A stretch of DNA of 64,000 bases from Citromicrobium bathyomarinum (GTDB lineage Bacteria; Pseudomonadota; Alphaproteobacteria; Sphingomonadales; Sphingomonadaceae): positions 1,471,501 through 1,535,500 of the forward strand of contig CP155577.1 of assembly GCA_001306305.2 (NCBI GenBank), read 5' to 3'. How positions within the stretch are numbered: the stretch's first letter is position 1; each line of letters opens with the position of its first letter. The notes beneath the pieces are model-generated. The model did no database searches and had not been told where the DNA came from. It was given only the letters and a program-made list of their open reading frames with translations. Of this stretch, positions 43,977 to 53,161 are shown piece by piece. A program made the translations under genes and the position numbers.

Positions 43977-44947
43977 CAGATCTCGAAGCTCACCATCTTG
44001 GACATGATGAAGACGCCCAGGCTCATCCAGACCAGCCCCCCGATACCGGCGATCATCAGCCGTTCGTCGATAAAGAACGCTCCGAGATAGGAGGGATTGA
44101 CCCACCAGATCATCGCGAACACCAGGAATGGGAGAGAGCCGACGATGTAGGCCGATGCCTTGGATTCAGAGCTCATCGCCTTGATCTTCAGCTTCATCTG
44201 CGCGCGCTTGCGCAGCACGTCGGAGAGGTTGGAGAGCGTTTCGGCAAGGTTGCCGCCGGTCTCCCGCTGGATCGCAAGAGCGATGACGAAGAAGTTGAAT
44301 TCCGCGATGCCCAGCCGGTCGGCGCTTTCCTGCATCGCTTCTTCCATCGAACGGCCGATCTTGATCCGCTCGATAATGCCCTTGAACTCGATCCCGACCG
44401 GGCCGGGGATTTCCTGCGCGACCACCGCCAGCGTCTCCGTAACCGGCAGGCCCGACCGAAGGCCGCGAACCAGCAGGTCGATCGCATCGGGGAAACGCGC
44501 ATTGAACTGGGCAGTACGCCGTTTCATGAAGAAGCCGACCGCCATGTGCGGCACGCCTGCGCCGATCAGCAGCCCGGCAATGGCGGAGAGCAGCGGCACG
44601 CCAGTCTGAGCGTAGACGATCATGCCGATCATCACCGCCAGGCCGATGCTGGCGTAGACATATTGCTTGACGGTCCAGCCCATGCCGGTCGCCTGCAGGC
44701 GCAGCGCGAGCGCCTGCGAGCGTGAGCCGTTGCCGGCGGCCTTTTGGATCTTCGGTTTGCGCGCAGCCAGCGCCTTCTTCATCTGGCTTTCGACCCGCGC
44801 ATTGGCATCGTCGGTGTGGCGCGTGCGCACACCGCTGAGCCGACGCTGCAACTGCTTGCGGGTCGACGGACCGGCCAGCGCGGCGGCCACCAGGCCGATC
44901 GCGGCCAGAAAGCCCAGCGACAGAATGAAGAGCTGGATGACGTCCAT
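43976..44947 (-). CDS. tadB: Tad pilus inner-membrane platform protein TadB
   Basis: Partner of TadC in the membrane platform, 323 residues. Helix at residues 4-25, a cytoplasmic region, two helices around 92-130, a T2SSF domain starting FPDAIDLLVRGLRSGLPV, and two C-terminal helices. The IQRETGGNLAETLSNLSDVLRKR stretch is a strong TadB signature. It starts 59 bases after cpaE. The gene for the CpaF/TadA ATPase would normally lie between them and is absent. Confidence 0.94.
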   Translation of the reverse strand: MDVIQLFILSLGFLAAIGLVAAALAGPSTRKQLQRRLSGVRTRHTDDANARVESQMKKALAARKPKIQKAAGNGSRSQALALRLQATGMGWTVKQYVYASIGLAVMIGMIVYAQTGVPLLSAIAGLLIGAGVPHMAVGFFMKRRTAQFNARFPDAIDLLVRGLRSGLPVTETLAVVAQEIPGPVGIEFKGIIERIKIGRSMEEAMQESADRLGIAEFNFFVIALAIQRETGGNLAETLSNLSDVLRKRAQMKLKIKAMSSESKASAYIVGSLPFLVFAMIWWVNPSYLGAFFIDERLMIAGIGGLVWMSLGVFIMSKMVSFEI

Positions 44948-45006
44948 GATGGCTTGCGTTCGGACGCACGCGGGGCGTTACGCGACCTTTGCGGGCGCGC
45001 GTGCCC

Positions 45007-46314
45007 TTATGCGTCGACCTTCGCGGCTCCCTTCTTGGATTTTGCCTTGGGCTTGCCCTTCGAAGAGGACAGCAGGTTCTTGAGGTCGATCGAGCCGAGC
45101 AGCGATTTCTTGTCGGTCGATGCGCCGGTATCGATCTCTTCATCGCTCGCGGTGAGGATGCGGTCCGCGACGGTGCGAAGCTGCGCGGTGACTTTGCTCG
45201 ATTTGTTCGCTTCCACGAAAGCCTGGCCCAGTTTGGCGGCGGTGGTCGCCGCCTTCGGGTCGTAGGGGATGACGAAATCGACCTTGCGCTCGACCGACGC
45301 TTCGTAATCACCACGGGTGATTTCGCTCAGGCCGTTCTGCACCCTGTTGGCGAGAAGCAGCGGCTGTGCGTGGGGTGCGTGCGTTTTCAGCCAGCTGAGA
45401 ATGCGGATCGTGTCGCGCGCCGATGCGAGCGTGAATTCGCACACCAGCGCAACAACGTTCACATCCGCCAGCAGCTGGGGGAAGTTGATCAGCATGTTGC
45501 GCGGCATATCGATCACCGTCATTTCGAACGCCTGCCGGAATTCCTCTTCCAGCTGCACGAAACCCGCGCCGTCGGTCATCAACGGCGAATTGATCGGCGC
45601 TTCGGCAGACAGAACGGACAGATTGTCGTTCGCACGGATCATCGCGCGTTCGATGAACAGGCCGTCGATCCGACCGGGATTGTCGATCGCGTCGGTCAGC
45701 CCGCGACCCGGCTCGAGGTCGAGCGTGAGGGCGCCGGTGCCGAAGTGCACATCGAGATCGAGCATTGCGGTCGGCAGCTTGTGCTCGTCGCTGAACAGCC
45801 ATGCGAGCGAGGTCGCGATGGTTGAGGCGCCAGAGCCGCCGCGCGTGCCCACGACCGCAGTCGAGATATGCCGACGAGCGGCCTGCGCATCGACGGCCTT
45901 GGGCGCGGAGAAGACCGCCTGTGCTTCGTTGAGCGCATCGCGCACCTGGCCCGAGGCGAGCGGCTTCAGAAGATAGTCGTGAATCCCGCTGGCGATCAGA
46001 TCGCGATACAGACGCACGTCGTTGACCTGACCCACGGCGATCACGACGGTCCCCGGTTCGCACACTTCGGCGAGCGCGTTGATATCGGTCAGCGGGTCGC
46101 TGCATTCGGAAAGATCGACCACCAGGATATTGGGGCTGGCCGCAACCGCGAGCGACTGGATCGCATTGCGCAGGCCACCCTTGGCGCATTTTTCCGGCGC
46201 CCAGCCCAGTTCGGCGACGACCGGCCGCAGCGTATCGATTGCGGTGTCGTCGCACAGGAAGGCGGCGAAGGGATCGCGATTGCCTGACATGCCTGAATTC
46301 CACGGAGCGTTCAT
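45007..46314 (-). CDS. cpaE: Pilus assembly ATPase-like protein CpaE/TadZ
   Basis: MinD-like localisation factor that places the Tad pilus machine at the cell pole, 435 residues. Residues 15-140 resemble a response-regulator receiver fold (ILVVDLSECSDPLTD, VVIAVGQ, YLLKPLASGQV). The ATPase part has the deviant Walker A GTRGGSGASTIATSLAW and LDLDVHFGTGAL. The C-terminal 45 residues are lysine-rich (KGKPKAKSKKGAAK). The start at 46314 (MNAPWNSGMSGN) is used; Met9 is an alternative. It lies in the cpa operon between cpaD and tadB. Confidence 0.93.
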   Translation of the reverse strand: MNAPWNSGMSGNRDPFAAFLCDDTAIDTLRPVVAELGWAPEKCAKGGLRNAIQSLAVAASPNILVVDLSECSDPLTDINALAEVCEPGTVVIAVGQVNDVRLYRDLIASGIHDYLLKPLASGQVRDALNEAQAVFSAPKAVDAQAARRHISTAVVGTRGGSGASTIATSLAWLFSDEHKLPTAMLDLDVHFGTGALTLDLEPGRGLTDAIDNPGRIDGLFIERAMIRANDNLSVLSAEAPINSPLMTDGAGFVQLEEEFRQAFEMTVIDMPRNMLINFPQLLADVNVVALVCEFTLASARDTIRILSWLKTHAPHAQPLLLANRVQNGLSEITRGDYEASVERKVDFVIPYDPKAATTAAKLGQAFVEANKSSKVTAQLRTVADRILTASDEEIDTGASTDKKSLLGSIDLKNLLSSSKGKPKAKSKKGAAKVDA

Positions 46315-46341
46315 CGTGTGTCCTCGTTCAATCGCTGTGGC

Positions 46342-46986
46342 TCAGTCCGGGCTGCCCGAACCCGTTGCGGGCGCGCTGCTCGCGGACGGCGAGCCGCCGC
46401 TGCGGTAGGCCTCTATCGCCCGGTTCGAGCCGTTGACGCTGGAGCCGCCCCTGCTGGACTGTCCCCGCACGAGGTCTTCCGGATTGGCGACCATCGCCGC
46501 GTAGTTGCTGTTGGTGGCGCAGCCGTAATTGCGGCTGGTCGCATTGGCGAAATTGCCATCGCCATCGTCGGTCCAGTTGGGGCAGGTCGGCACGGTGGCG
46601 ACCGAGCGGGTGACGACCACCCGGGTGCGTCCGGGCTCGACGAAGCCCTCGGTCACCGGGGCCTGATCGCTCAGGAGCAGGCCGTAGCGTTCGACGATTC
46701 CTGCGACCGCCGCGATCGTCGCCGGGCTGGCGGTGTCCGCCTCGACCGCGACGCGATCGCCGTAATCCAGATCGAGCGCCTCGAACCAGCCCGCCAGGCG
46801 GCGCTGTTCGGGGATCGGCAACCCGCCCGGGCCTGCGGCCACGTCGAGCGTGTAATGCGTGCGCTCCACCACCGGCTGGTTGAGGCTGTAGAGGCTGCGG
46901 TTGAAATCGGGTGCGGCGCATCCGCCAAGGCCCAGCACGAGGGCCGAGGTGAGCATGGCGGCGGCAAGACGGGCGTTGCGTTTCAT
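46342..46986 (-). CDS. cpaD: Pilus assembly lipoprotein CpaD
   Basis: Outer-membrane lipoprotein (214 residues) that works with the CpaC secretin. Lipobox LGGC at about residues 18-21 (VLGLGGCAAPD). The family segment LSDQAPVTEGFVEPGRTRVVVTRS and the CPNWTDDGDGNFANATSRNYGCATNSN region with DLVRGQ are diagnostic of CpaD. A Ser/Gly-rich tail of about 30 residues ends the protein. The ATG at 46986 (MKRNARLAA) follows GAGGACC. The next gene upstream is cpaC, 14 bases away. Confidence 0.93.
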   Translation of the reverse strand: MKRNARLAAAMLTSALVLGLGGCAAPDFNRSLYSLNQPVVERTHYTLDVAAGPGGLPIPEQRRLAGWFEALDLDYGDRVAVEADTASPATIAAVAGIVERYGLLLSDQAPVTEGFVEPGRTRVVVTRSVATVPTCPNWTDDGDGNFANATSRNYGCATNSNYAAMVANPEDLVRGQSSRGGSSVNGSNRAIEAYRSGGSPSASSAPATGSGSPD

Positions 46987-47000
46987 GGTCACTGGTCCTC

Positions 47001-48593
47001 TCAATCGTTCAGGCTGAAGCCCGGCGCGGCAGACGCACTGCGCTGCCGCTCGCGCGGCTTTTCGGCGCGCTGCGGACCGGGCTGCTGCCCTTGCGAGATC
47101 TGCGGCCCGCGTGACTGCCGGTCGCTGGTGGTGGGGCCGGGGCGATCGGGCACGCCGCCCTGCGGGACGGTTTCCTTGAAGCCCAGCTGGCTGAGCGTGT
47201 CGGGGCTGTTGTAGCCATCGGTCGGCAGGCGGATGTCGTTGCCGTCGACCGGCTTCACCAGATAGGGGGTGATGACGATGACCAGTTCGGTCTCGCCCTT
47301 GCGGAAGCTGTTGGAGCGGAACAGGTTGCCCAGGATCGGAACGTCGCCCAGGCCCGGCGCCTTGTCGATCGTGCTCTGGGAATTGTTGGTCATCAGCCCG
47401 GCGATCATGAAGCTCTGGCCCGAACCAAGCTCGACCGTGGTCGATGCGCGGCGGGTGATCAGCGCGGGGATCTGCACCCCGTCGAGCGAGACCGCGCCTT
47501 GCGAGGACAGCTCGCTGACTTCGGGCGACACGCGGATCGAGATGCGGCCATTGGCCAGCACCGTGGGCGTGTAGGTCAGTTTGACGCCGTAGTTGCGATA
47601 TTCAACCGAGGTCGCGCCGAGCCCCTGGCTGATCGGGATCGGGAATTCGCCGCCAGCCAGAAAATCTGCGGTTTCGCCCGACAGCGCGGTCAGGTTGGGT
47701 TGCGAGAGCGTGCTGACGAGGCCGTTGGTCTCGGCAAGGTCGAGCGCTGCAGCGAGGTCCATACCGAACAGGCTGCCCAGCCCCGCGATGGTGGCTCCGG
47801 TGCCGTTGCCGGTGATGACGGTAGAGCCGTCGCTACCGCCGGTCACACCGACGCCGACTGGGCCGCCGGGGGTGTATTGCGGCGCAAAGTTTCGCCCGCG
47901 GGTGACCCCGAACTGGAAGCCGTTGGTGGCATCCGAGCTGAGCAGGTTGGCCCCGATCGCGCGGACCAGCGAACGGCTGACCTCTGCGAAGCGGACCTGA
48001 AGGTTGACCTGCAACGGCGTCGCCGTGGTCAGCCGGGCGATCACATTGGTCTCATCGCCCAGGAAGGCAGAAACCAGACGCTCCGCCTCGGCTGCATCTT
48101 CCGGGTTGGCGACCGTGCCGGTCAGCAGCACGGTGTTGCTGCCCATCGTGGCGACGGAGATCTTCGCCTGCGGCATTGCGAGCGCAAGCATCTGGTCGAG
48201 GCTGCCGATATTGGAGCCGACCCGCACGTTGGCGGCCCAGATCACATCGCCCGCAGCGTTGCTGGCATAGACGGTGGTCTCACCGCCCGACTTGCCGAAC
48301 AGATAGAGCTGGCGCTGCGACTTGACCTGAATGTCCGCAATCGAATCATTGGCGATGAACACATCCGCCATCGATCCGGGCACGTTGATCAGCTCTCCCT
48401 TGCCGATCGACAGGACGATGTCCTGCGTCGGGCGGACGACGGATTGTGCGTCGGCCATCGTCGGGACGATCGAAAGCGGTGCGGCGCACAGCGCGGCACC
48501 GAGCAGCATGGGCCGCAGCCGAGGCCGCGTCCGTTTGCCTGCGGGGCGCGATGCAGTGCTTGTGGTGGCGTTCATTATGCTTGCCTTTTCCAT
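47001..48593 (-). CDS. cpaC: Tad pilus outer-membrane secretin CpaC/RcpA
   Basis: Ring-forming outer-membrane channel for the Flp pilus, 530 residues. Signal peptide to about residue 49 (SIVPTMADA). BON/N-terminal secretin domains follow (VLSIGKGELINVPGSMADVFI and VLLTGTVANPEDAAEAERLV), then the secretin core with LSQPNLTALSGETADFLAGG, EFPIPISQ, VSELSSQGAV and GLGDVPILGNLFRS, ending ...ITPYLVKPV. The last 90 residues are a Pro/Gln/Arg-rich disordered tail. The start at 48593 lies two bases after the cpaB stop; ATG 48575 (MNATTS) is an alternative with AAGG upstream. Confidence 0.95.
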   Translation of the reverse strand: MEKASIMNATTSTASRPAGKRTRPRLRPMLLGAALCAAPLSIVPTMADAQSVVRPTQDIVLSIGKGELINVPGSMADVFIANDSIADIQVKSQRQLYLFGKSGGETTVYASNAAGDVIWAANVRVGSNIGSLDQMLALAMPQAKISVATMGSNTVLLTGTVANPEDAAEAERLVSAFLGDETNVIARLTTATPLQVNLQVRFAEVSRSLVRAIGANLLSSDATNGFQFGVTRGRNFAPQYTPGGPVGVGVTGGSDGSTVITGNGTGATIAGLGSLFGMDLAAALDLAETNGLVSTLSQPNLTALSGETADFLAGGEFPIPISQGLGATSVEYRNYGVKLTYTPTVLANGRISIRVSPEVSELSSQGAVSLDGVQIPALITRRASTTVELGSGQSFMIAGLMTNNSQSTIDKAPGLGDVPILGNLFRSNSFRKGETELVIVITPYLVKPVDGNDIRLPTDGYNSPDTLSQLGFKETVPQGGVPDRPGPTTSDRQSRGPQISQGQQPGPQRAEKPRERQRSASAAPGFSLND

Positions 48594-48595
48594 GA

Positions 48596-49657
48596 TCAGT
48601 CCCGCCTGAGCTGGCTGGTCTGCGCGGTATCCGTCTTGACCGTGCCGGTCTTGCCGGCGGGCACGGCGGTGCTTTCCTGTCCGCGCATCACGCGCACGAC
48701 GGGGCCGCTGAAAACGGGTGGTCCGACGGGAGTGCCATCGGGCACGGCAACCGGCCCGGCAGCGACCTGCGGGGCAGATCCACCGTTGTTCTGCGGTTGC
48801 GGAACGCGCCGCTCAAAGCGCGAGACGTCGGCGCCGGTGACGAAAGAGGCGCCCGTGTCGCTGGGCATGTTGCGTGCACGGGCGAGCAGGCGCGCTTCTT
48901 CTTCGGGCGTCGCATCGTCGGGGATGGCGATGTCACCCGAAGCCAGCGCACGCTCCAGATCGGTGCTGTTGTCCGCGATCGAGCGCAGCGAGAGGCTGAG
49001 CGTGCCGACGGTCTGCGCGACCGCGATCTTTTCGGCGATCTTGGGCGTCACCTCCAGAGTGACGGTGCTGAAGCCGTTGACCACCGTCTGGCCGTCCACC
49101 GTGTTCTGCGAGGTCGACTGGTCGGTCGCGAGTACGCGCAGATTGCGCAAAATGGTTTCGGTGGCTTTCACGCCTTCGGTCTCGTGGGTCATCATCAGAT
49201 CGACCCGGTCGCCGGGGAAGACGAAGCCTGCGACACTGGTCTGGGCGTTCACCGGCACGGTGATTGCGCGCATGCCGGGGCCAAGCGCTGCGGCCAGGAA
49301 GCCGCGATCGCCCGGCGCGACCAGCGCGCCCTGGGTGACCGGTTCGCCGGCGGTGATCTGGTAGCGTACCACGGTGCCCAGCAGTTTGGACACGTCGGCC
49401 TCGCCGTCGATGAAATAGGCGTCGCGGACCAGTTCCTGGGGCCAGGCCTGATAGCTGATCGCATCCTGAGTGATGATCGTGCCGACCGGCAGGCTGCGCT
49501 GGGCGACCAGCACGCGCGGGCCCGTCGGCTCCACCGGGCCGGTTGCCGCAGCCACTTCCGGGGCGGACGCGCCGGCAAACATGCTGCGCGCGATGAACGC
49601 TGTGCCCGCTGCGATGACCAGTGCCGCCAGCAGCAGAACCAGCTTCTTCCTATCCAT
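48596..49657 (-). CDS. cpaB: Flp pilus assembly protein CpaB/RcpC
   Basis: Periplasmic, membrane-anchored pilus factor of 353 residues. It has an N-terminal helix (residues 6-28), an SAF domain (VLVAQRSLPVGTIITQDAI to about residue 110), and the RcpC domain with RAITVPVNAQTSVAGFVFPGDRVDLM, which is the hallmark. The tail from residue 265 is Pro/Gly-rich and probably disordered. SAF domains may bind peptidoglycan or glycans (family knowledge). It is separated from cpaA by 137 bases, which are too short to hold a pilin gene. Confidence 0.94.
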   Translation of the reverse strand: MDRKKLVLLLAALVIAAGTAFIARSMFAGASAPEVAAATGPVEPTGPRVLVAQRSLPVGTIITQDAISYQAWPQELVRDAYFIDGEADVSKLLGTVVRYQITAGEPVTQGALVAPGDRGFLAAALGPGMRAITVPVNAQTSVAGFVFPGDRVDLMMTHETEGVKATETILRNLRVLATDQSTSQNTVDGQTVVNGFSTVTLEVTPKIAEKIAVAQTVGTLSLSLRSIADNSTDLERALASGDIAIPDDATPEEEARLLARARNMPSDTGASFVTGADVSRFERRVPQPQNNGGSAPQVAAGPVAVPDGTPVGPPVFSGPVVRVMRGQESTAVPAGKTGTVKTDTAQTSQLRRD

Positions 49658-49794
49658 GACTTAAAAGTCCCCCAGATCGAACATATCCACGCCGAAGGGC
49701 GGGATGGCTCGCTTGACTAAGCGACAACTGGTTAAAATGGAGTTCATTGAACTTCTCGCGCTTTGCTGCGGCATTGCGGGCAGAGCCTGCATCT

Positions 49795-50289
49795 TCAGGC
49801 GGTTAGGCCGATCGCTGCACCGGCAGCGGGGAAGTAATGGACGCTCAGGATCCACAGGCCGGCAGCGGAGATCGCCACGCCATAGGGGATCGCCAGCCGC
49901 TCCTTGCGGCGGCGCATGATGTGCCACGCGCCGAACGCCAGTGTCAGCACACCGCCGAGGATCGCCATCACGAACACCAGTTGCAGGAAGGGAAGCGGGG
50001 CGATCCACAGCGCGAGCGCGGTCAGCAGCTTCACATCGCCGCCGCCCATCGCACGCAGCGCGAACAGCACGGCGAGGATCGCGAAGGCCGCCACCGCGAC
50101 CGCGAATTGCAACGCCACGCCGGGCCACAGCGAGAGGCTGCTGGCCCACCAGAACAGCGGCGCGCCCAGCGCAACCCCGCCGGTCAGCCAGTTGGCGATC
50201 CTGCGCGATCTGAGATCGGTGATCGCGGCCGTGACCAGCGCGATTGCCAGTGCAATCAGCAGTGCATAGTGCAGATAGTCGCTCAGCAT
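49795..50289 (-). CDS. cpaA: Prepilin peptidase CpaA/TadV
   Basis: Aspartic A24 prepilin peptidase that cleaves Flp prepilins, 164 residues with about five hydrophobic helices. The two catalytic aspartates are Asp25 (AAITDLRSRRIANWL) and Asp85 (MGGGDVKLL, the GxGD motif). The short length without the N-methylation domain matches CpaA/TadV. The start at 50289 (MLSDYLHYAL) is chosen; an in-frame ATG at 50322 would add 11 polar residues. It is the first gene of the cpa-tad operon in this window and diverges from the hydrolase at 50383. Confidence 0.92.
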   Translation of the reverse strand: MLSDYLHYALLIALAIALVTAAITDLRSRRIANWLTGGVALGAPLFWWASSLSLWPGVALQFAVAVAAFAILAVLFALRAMGGGDVKLLTALALWIAPLPFLQLVFVMAILGGVLTLAFGAWHIMRRRKERLAIPYGVAISAAGLWILSVHYFPAAGAAIGLTA

Positions 50290-50382
50290 GGACGGGCCGC
50301 AGGCCTCCCTAGTGGTGGACAAACCTGCTACCCGTCCGCGCTTACCAAAAAGTAACCACGAACCTCCGGATCATTCAGACCA

Positions 50383-51348
50383 ATGTCGCCAGAACCGAGC
50401 CCATCCTTCGATCGCCGCGCCATCCCCGACGCCGCGAGTGAGAGCCACTGGGAAACCGCCGATGGCGCAAGGATTCGCCGGATCGACTGGCCGGTTGCGG
50501 CGGAAACTGCGCGGGGATCGATCCTGTTCATGCCCGGACGCGGCGATCACTACGAGAAATACCTCGAAACGCTGGACGAGTGGGCGCGCGAGGGCTGGCA
50601 CGTCACCGCCAGCGACTGGCGCGGGCAGGGCATCTCGGGCCGTCTCGGCAAGGACGGGTTGACCGGCCATATCGACGATTTCGGCATCTGGACCGCCGAT
50701 CTGGCGGTGCTGTGGGACAAGTGGGTTGCGGAAACGCCCGGCCCGCATGTGCTGATCGGGCATTCGATGGGCGGGCATCTGGTGCTGCGCGCACTGGTCG
50801 AAGGGCGCGCAACACCCGATGCGGCAGTGCTCTCCGCCCCGATGCTCGGCCTGGTCGGCACGCCGGGGCCGCTATGGCTGCTGAGTGCCGTCTCAAAAGG
50901 CATGGCGCGGCTGCGCGGTCCGCGCCAACCTGCATGGAAGACGAGCGAGAAGCCCGGCGCACTGCCCGAAGATCGCGGCGCGCTGCTGACCCATGATCCG
51001 GATCGCTATGCGGACGAGCTGTGGTGGCGCAACGCGCGGCCCGATGTCGCGATGGGCCCGGCAAGCTGGGGCTGGGTGGCCGCCGCGATCGCTTCGATGC
51101 GGGTGATCGAGGCGAAGGGGGCGCTGGAACGGGTCGACACGCCGGTGTTGCTGTTCGGCACCACCAACGACCAGCTGGTCGCGTGGGACGCGATTGCGCG
51201 CGCGGCAGCGCGGCTGCCCTTTGCCGAACTGCTGCAATTCGGCGACGAGGCCCATCACGAGATTTTCCGTGAAGTGGATGAGATACGCGGGCGCGCAATG
51301 GATGGCATCGCCGACTTTCTCGATCGCAAAGCGCCGCGCAAATCCTAG
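50383..51348 (+). CDS. Alpha/beta hydrolase (lysophospholipase-like)
   Basis: Serine hydrolase of 321 residues in the PldB/monoacylglycerol lipase group. SILFMPGRGDHYEKY is the oxyanion strand region, GHSMGG holds the nucleophile Ser, TPVLLFGTTNDQLV carries the likely acid Asp, and DEAHHEIF the catalytic His. No signal peptide is present, so it is probably cytoplasmic. It may act on lysophospholipids or monoglycerides, but specificity is not determinable. The FAD oxidoreductase follows nine bases after its stop. Confidence 0.9.
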   Translation: MSPEPSPSFDRRAIPDAASESHWETADGARIRRIDWPVAAETARGSILFMPGRGDHYEKYLETLDEWAREGWHVTASDWRGQGISGRLGKDGLTGHIDDFGIWTADLAVLWDKWVAETPGPHVLIGHSMGGHLVLRALVEGRATPDAAVLSAPMLGLVGTPGPLWLLSAVSKGMARLRGPRQPAWKTSEKPGALPEDRGALLTHDPDRYADELWWRNARPDVAMGPASWGWVAAAIASMRVIEAKGALERVDTPVLLFGTTNDQLVAWDAIARAAARLPFAELLQFGDEAHHEIFREVDEIRGRAMDGIADFLDRKAPRKS

Positions 51349-51357
51349 ATAGCTTTG

Positions 51358-52455
51358 ATGGCCGAATATGATCTTGCGATTATCGGCGCGGGGATAGCCG
51401 GGGCGAGCCTTGCCGCGGAAATCGCACCGCATGCCCGCGTCCTGCTGCTGGAGGGTGAGGATGCGCCCGGTTACCACACGACCGGGCGTTCGGCGGCGTT
51501 CTGGGAGGAATGCTACGGCGGGCCTGAGTTGGTACCGCTCAGCCGTGCGTCGGAAACTTTTTTGCGTGAGGGCGGCTTTCTCAGCCCGCGCGGCGCGCTG
51601 TATATCGGGCGGGCCGAGGATGCGGGGAAGCTGGATGCCTTCGCGGCACGTTTCGCCGATAGCGGCGCGCGCTTCGATAGGCTGGCGACCGGTGCGGCGC
51701 GCGATTACGTGGCGAGCCTGCTGCCCCAATGGTGCGAGGCGATCTGGCAGCCGCATTGCGCCGATATCGACGTAGCGAGCCTGCACCAGCATTATTTGAA
51801 GGCGGCGAAACAGGGCGGAGCACGGCTGGAAGTTCGTGCGCTGGTCCAGTCGCTAGACCGCCAGGGCGAGGGTTGGGCGATCCGCTGCGCCGACGGTCGC
51901 GAATGGCGCGCGGCGGCGATCGTCAACGCGGCAGGGGCATGGGCTGATACGCTCGCCGGGATGGCGGGTGCGCGCCCGCTGGGCATCCAGCCGCTCCTGC
52001 GCACGATGCTGCAGCTGTCGGTCGATCCGCCATTGCCCAGGGAAGGGCCGCTGACGCTCGACATATCCGGGCGGTTCTATTTCAAGCCGGAAGGCGGCGG
52101 CAGTCTGTGGCTCAGCCCGCATGACGAAACTCCGGTGCCGCCCGTCGATGCTGCGCCGGAGGAGCTGGCGGTTGCGCAGGCGATCGACCGGTTCGGGGGA
52201 GTGGTCGATGCAGAAATCCGCAAGGTCGAGCGGACCTGGGCCGGACTGCGCAGCTTCGCGCCGGATCGCAAGCCGGTCTATGGGTGGGACCCGCGGCTGT
52301 CCGGATTCTTCTGGTTCGCAGGGCAGGGCGGCTTCGGCATTCAGACCGCACCCGCCGCCGCGCGGCTCGCCAGCCAGCTGTTCCTCGAGAGGCCGCGCGA
52401 TGCGATGACGCAGGCGCTGGACGAGCAGAGCTTCTCCCCAGCCCGCTTCGGGTAG
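51358..52455 (+). CDS. FAD-dependent oxidoreductase (DadA-like)
   Basis: DAO-family flavoprotein of 365 residues. The dinucleotide motif is LAIIGAGIAGASLAAEI near the N-terminus, with HTTGRSAAFWEECYG as the flavin contact. The C-terminal GFFWFAGQGGFGIQTAPAAARLASQLF closes the FAD site. It resembles glycine/D-amino-acid oxidases and FAD-dependent dehydrogenases of small amino or hydroxy acids; the substrate is not known. The ATG at 51358 is preferred over a TTG three bases earlier. It is probably cotranscribed with the hydrolase. Confidence 0.9.
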   Translation: MAEYDLAIIGAGIAGASLAAEIAPHARVLLLEGEDAPGYHTTGRSAAFWEECYGGPELVPLSRASETFLREGGFLSPRGALYIGRAEDAGKLDAFAARFADSGARFDRLATGAARDYVASLLPQWCEAIWQPHCADIDVASLHQHYLKAAKQGGARLEVRALVQSLDRQGEGWAIRCADGREWRAAAIVNAAGAWADTLAGMAGARPLGIQPLLRTMLQLSVDPPLPREGPLTLDISGRFYFKPEGGGSLWLSPHDETPVPPVDAAPEELAVAQAIDRFGGVVDAEIRKVERTWAGLRSFAPDRKPVYGWDPRLSGFFWFAGQGGFGIQTAPAAARLASQLFLERPRDAMTQALDEQSFSPARFG

Positions 52456-52519
52456 AGATCAGCCACCCGATCAGTTAGGCTGCCCTCCCGCGAACCTATC
52501 GAAGGAGGAGAGGCACAAA

Positions 52520-52696
52520 ATGGCCCACACATTCGAGATTTACAAAGACAAGGCCGGGGAGTTTCGCGTCCGGTTCAAATATAATTCCGAGATCATGTTC
52601 TCGACCGAGGGCTACTCCTCGAAGGCGAGTGCGCAGAACGCGATCGATTCGATCAAGAGTAACGGCCCGGGTGCCGAGGTGATCGACAACTCCTGA
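52520..52696 (+). CDS. YegP-like (DUF1508) mini-protein
   Basis: A 58-residue protein starting MAHTFEIYKDKAGEFRVRF, with FSTEGYSSKASAQNAIDSIK, ending GAEVIDNS. This matches one unit of the YegP/DUF1508 fold. E. coli YegP contains two such units, so this is the single-repeat form. A strong AAGGAGGAG lies 10 bases before the ATG. The family function is unknown. It converges on rnhA, 20 bases away, without a visible terminator. Confidence 0.88.
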   Translation: MAHTFEIYKDKAGEFRVRFKYNSEIMFSTEGYSSKASAQNAIDSIKSNGPGAEVIDNS

Positions 52697-52716
52697 GGCC
52701 GGTTTAGCCCGGGGCT

Positions 52717-53151
52717 CTAGCGCAGGCTTTCCGCAGCATCGCTGGCGAGCCTGTCGACCCGCTCGTTCTCCGCATGGCCGGAGTGGCCCCTGACCCAATG
52801 CCAGGTGACGGAGTGCGTTGCGGTCAGCTCCGCCAGCTGGCGCCACAGATCCTCGTTCTTGACCGGCTTCTTGTCGGCGGTGCGCCAGCCGCGCTTCTGC
52901 CAGCCGGGCAGCCACTTGGTGATCCCGTCGATCAGGTACTTGCTGTCGGTATAGAGATCGACCGTGCAGCCCCGCTTGAGCGCCGATAGCGCCCGAATCG
53001 CGGCGGTCATCTCCATCCGGTTGTTGGTCGTGTCGGGCTCTGCTCCGGAAAGCTCCTTCTCGGTCTTTCCCTTGCGCAGCAGCGCGCCCCAGCCGCCCGG
53101 GCCGGGGTTACCCTTGCAGGCCCCGTCGGTGAAAATCTGTACGTCGCTCAT
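52717..53151 (-). CDS. rnhA: Ribonuclease HI
   Basis: Cleaves RNA in RNA-DNA hybrids; 144 residues. The four carboxylates are visible: Asp in [16 protein letters not shown], Glu in NNRMEMTA, Asp in [11 protein letters not shown] and Asp in [10 protein letters not shown]. The basic [18 protein letters not shown] handle is also present, as in E. coli. The true start is the ATG at 53151 ([11 protein letters not shown]); an open frame further upstream belongs to the thrB region. It is the third gene of the ispH-thrB-rnhA operon, 10 bases after thrB. Confidence 0.97.
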   Translation of the reverse strand: MSDVQIFTDGACKGNPGPGGWGALLRKGKTEKELSGAEPDTTNNRMEMTAAIRALSALKRGCTVDLYTDSKYLIDGITKWLPGWQKRGWRTADKKPVKNEDLWRQLAELTATHSVTWHWVRGHSGHAENERVDRLASDAAESLR

Positions 53152-53161
53152 GGTAATCCGT

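Noticed and set aside
49658-49794. Flp pilin gene hidden between cpaA and cpaB
   Set aside because: The 137-base gap contains no frame with a hydrophobic pilin helix, and is too short for the 55-60 residues needed.
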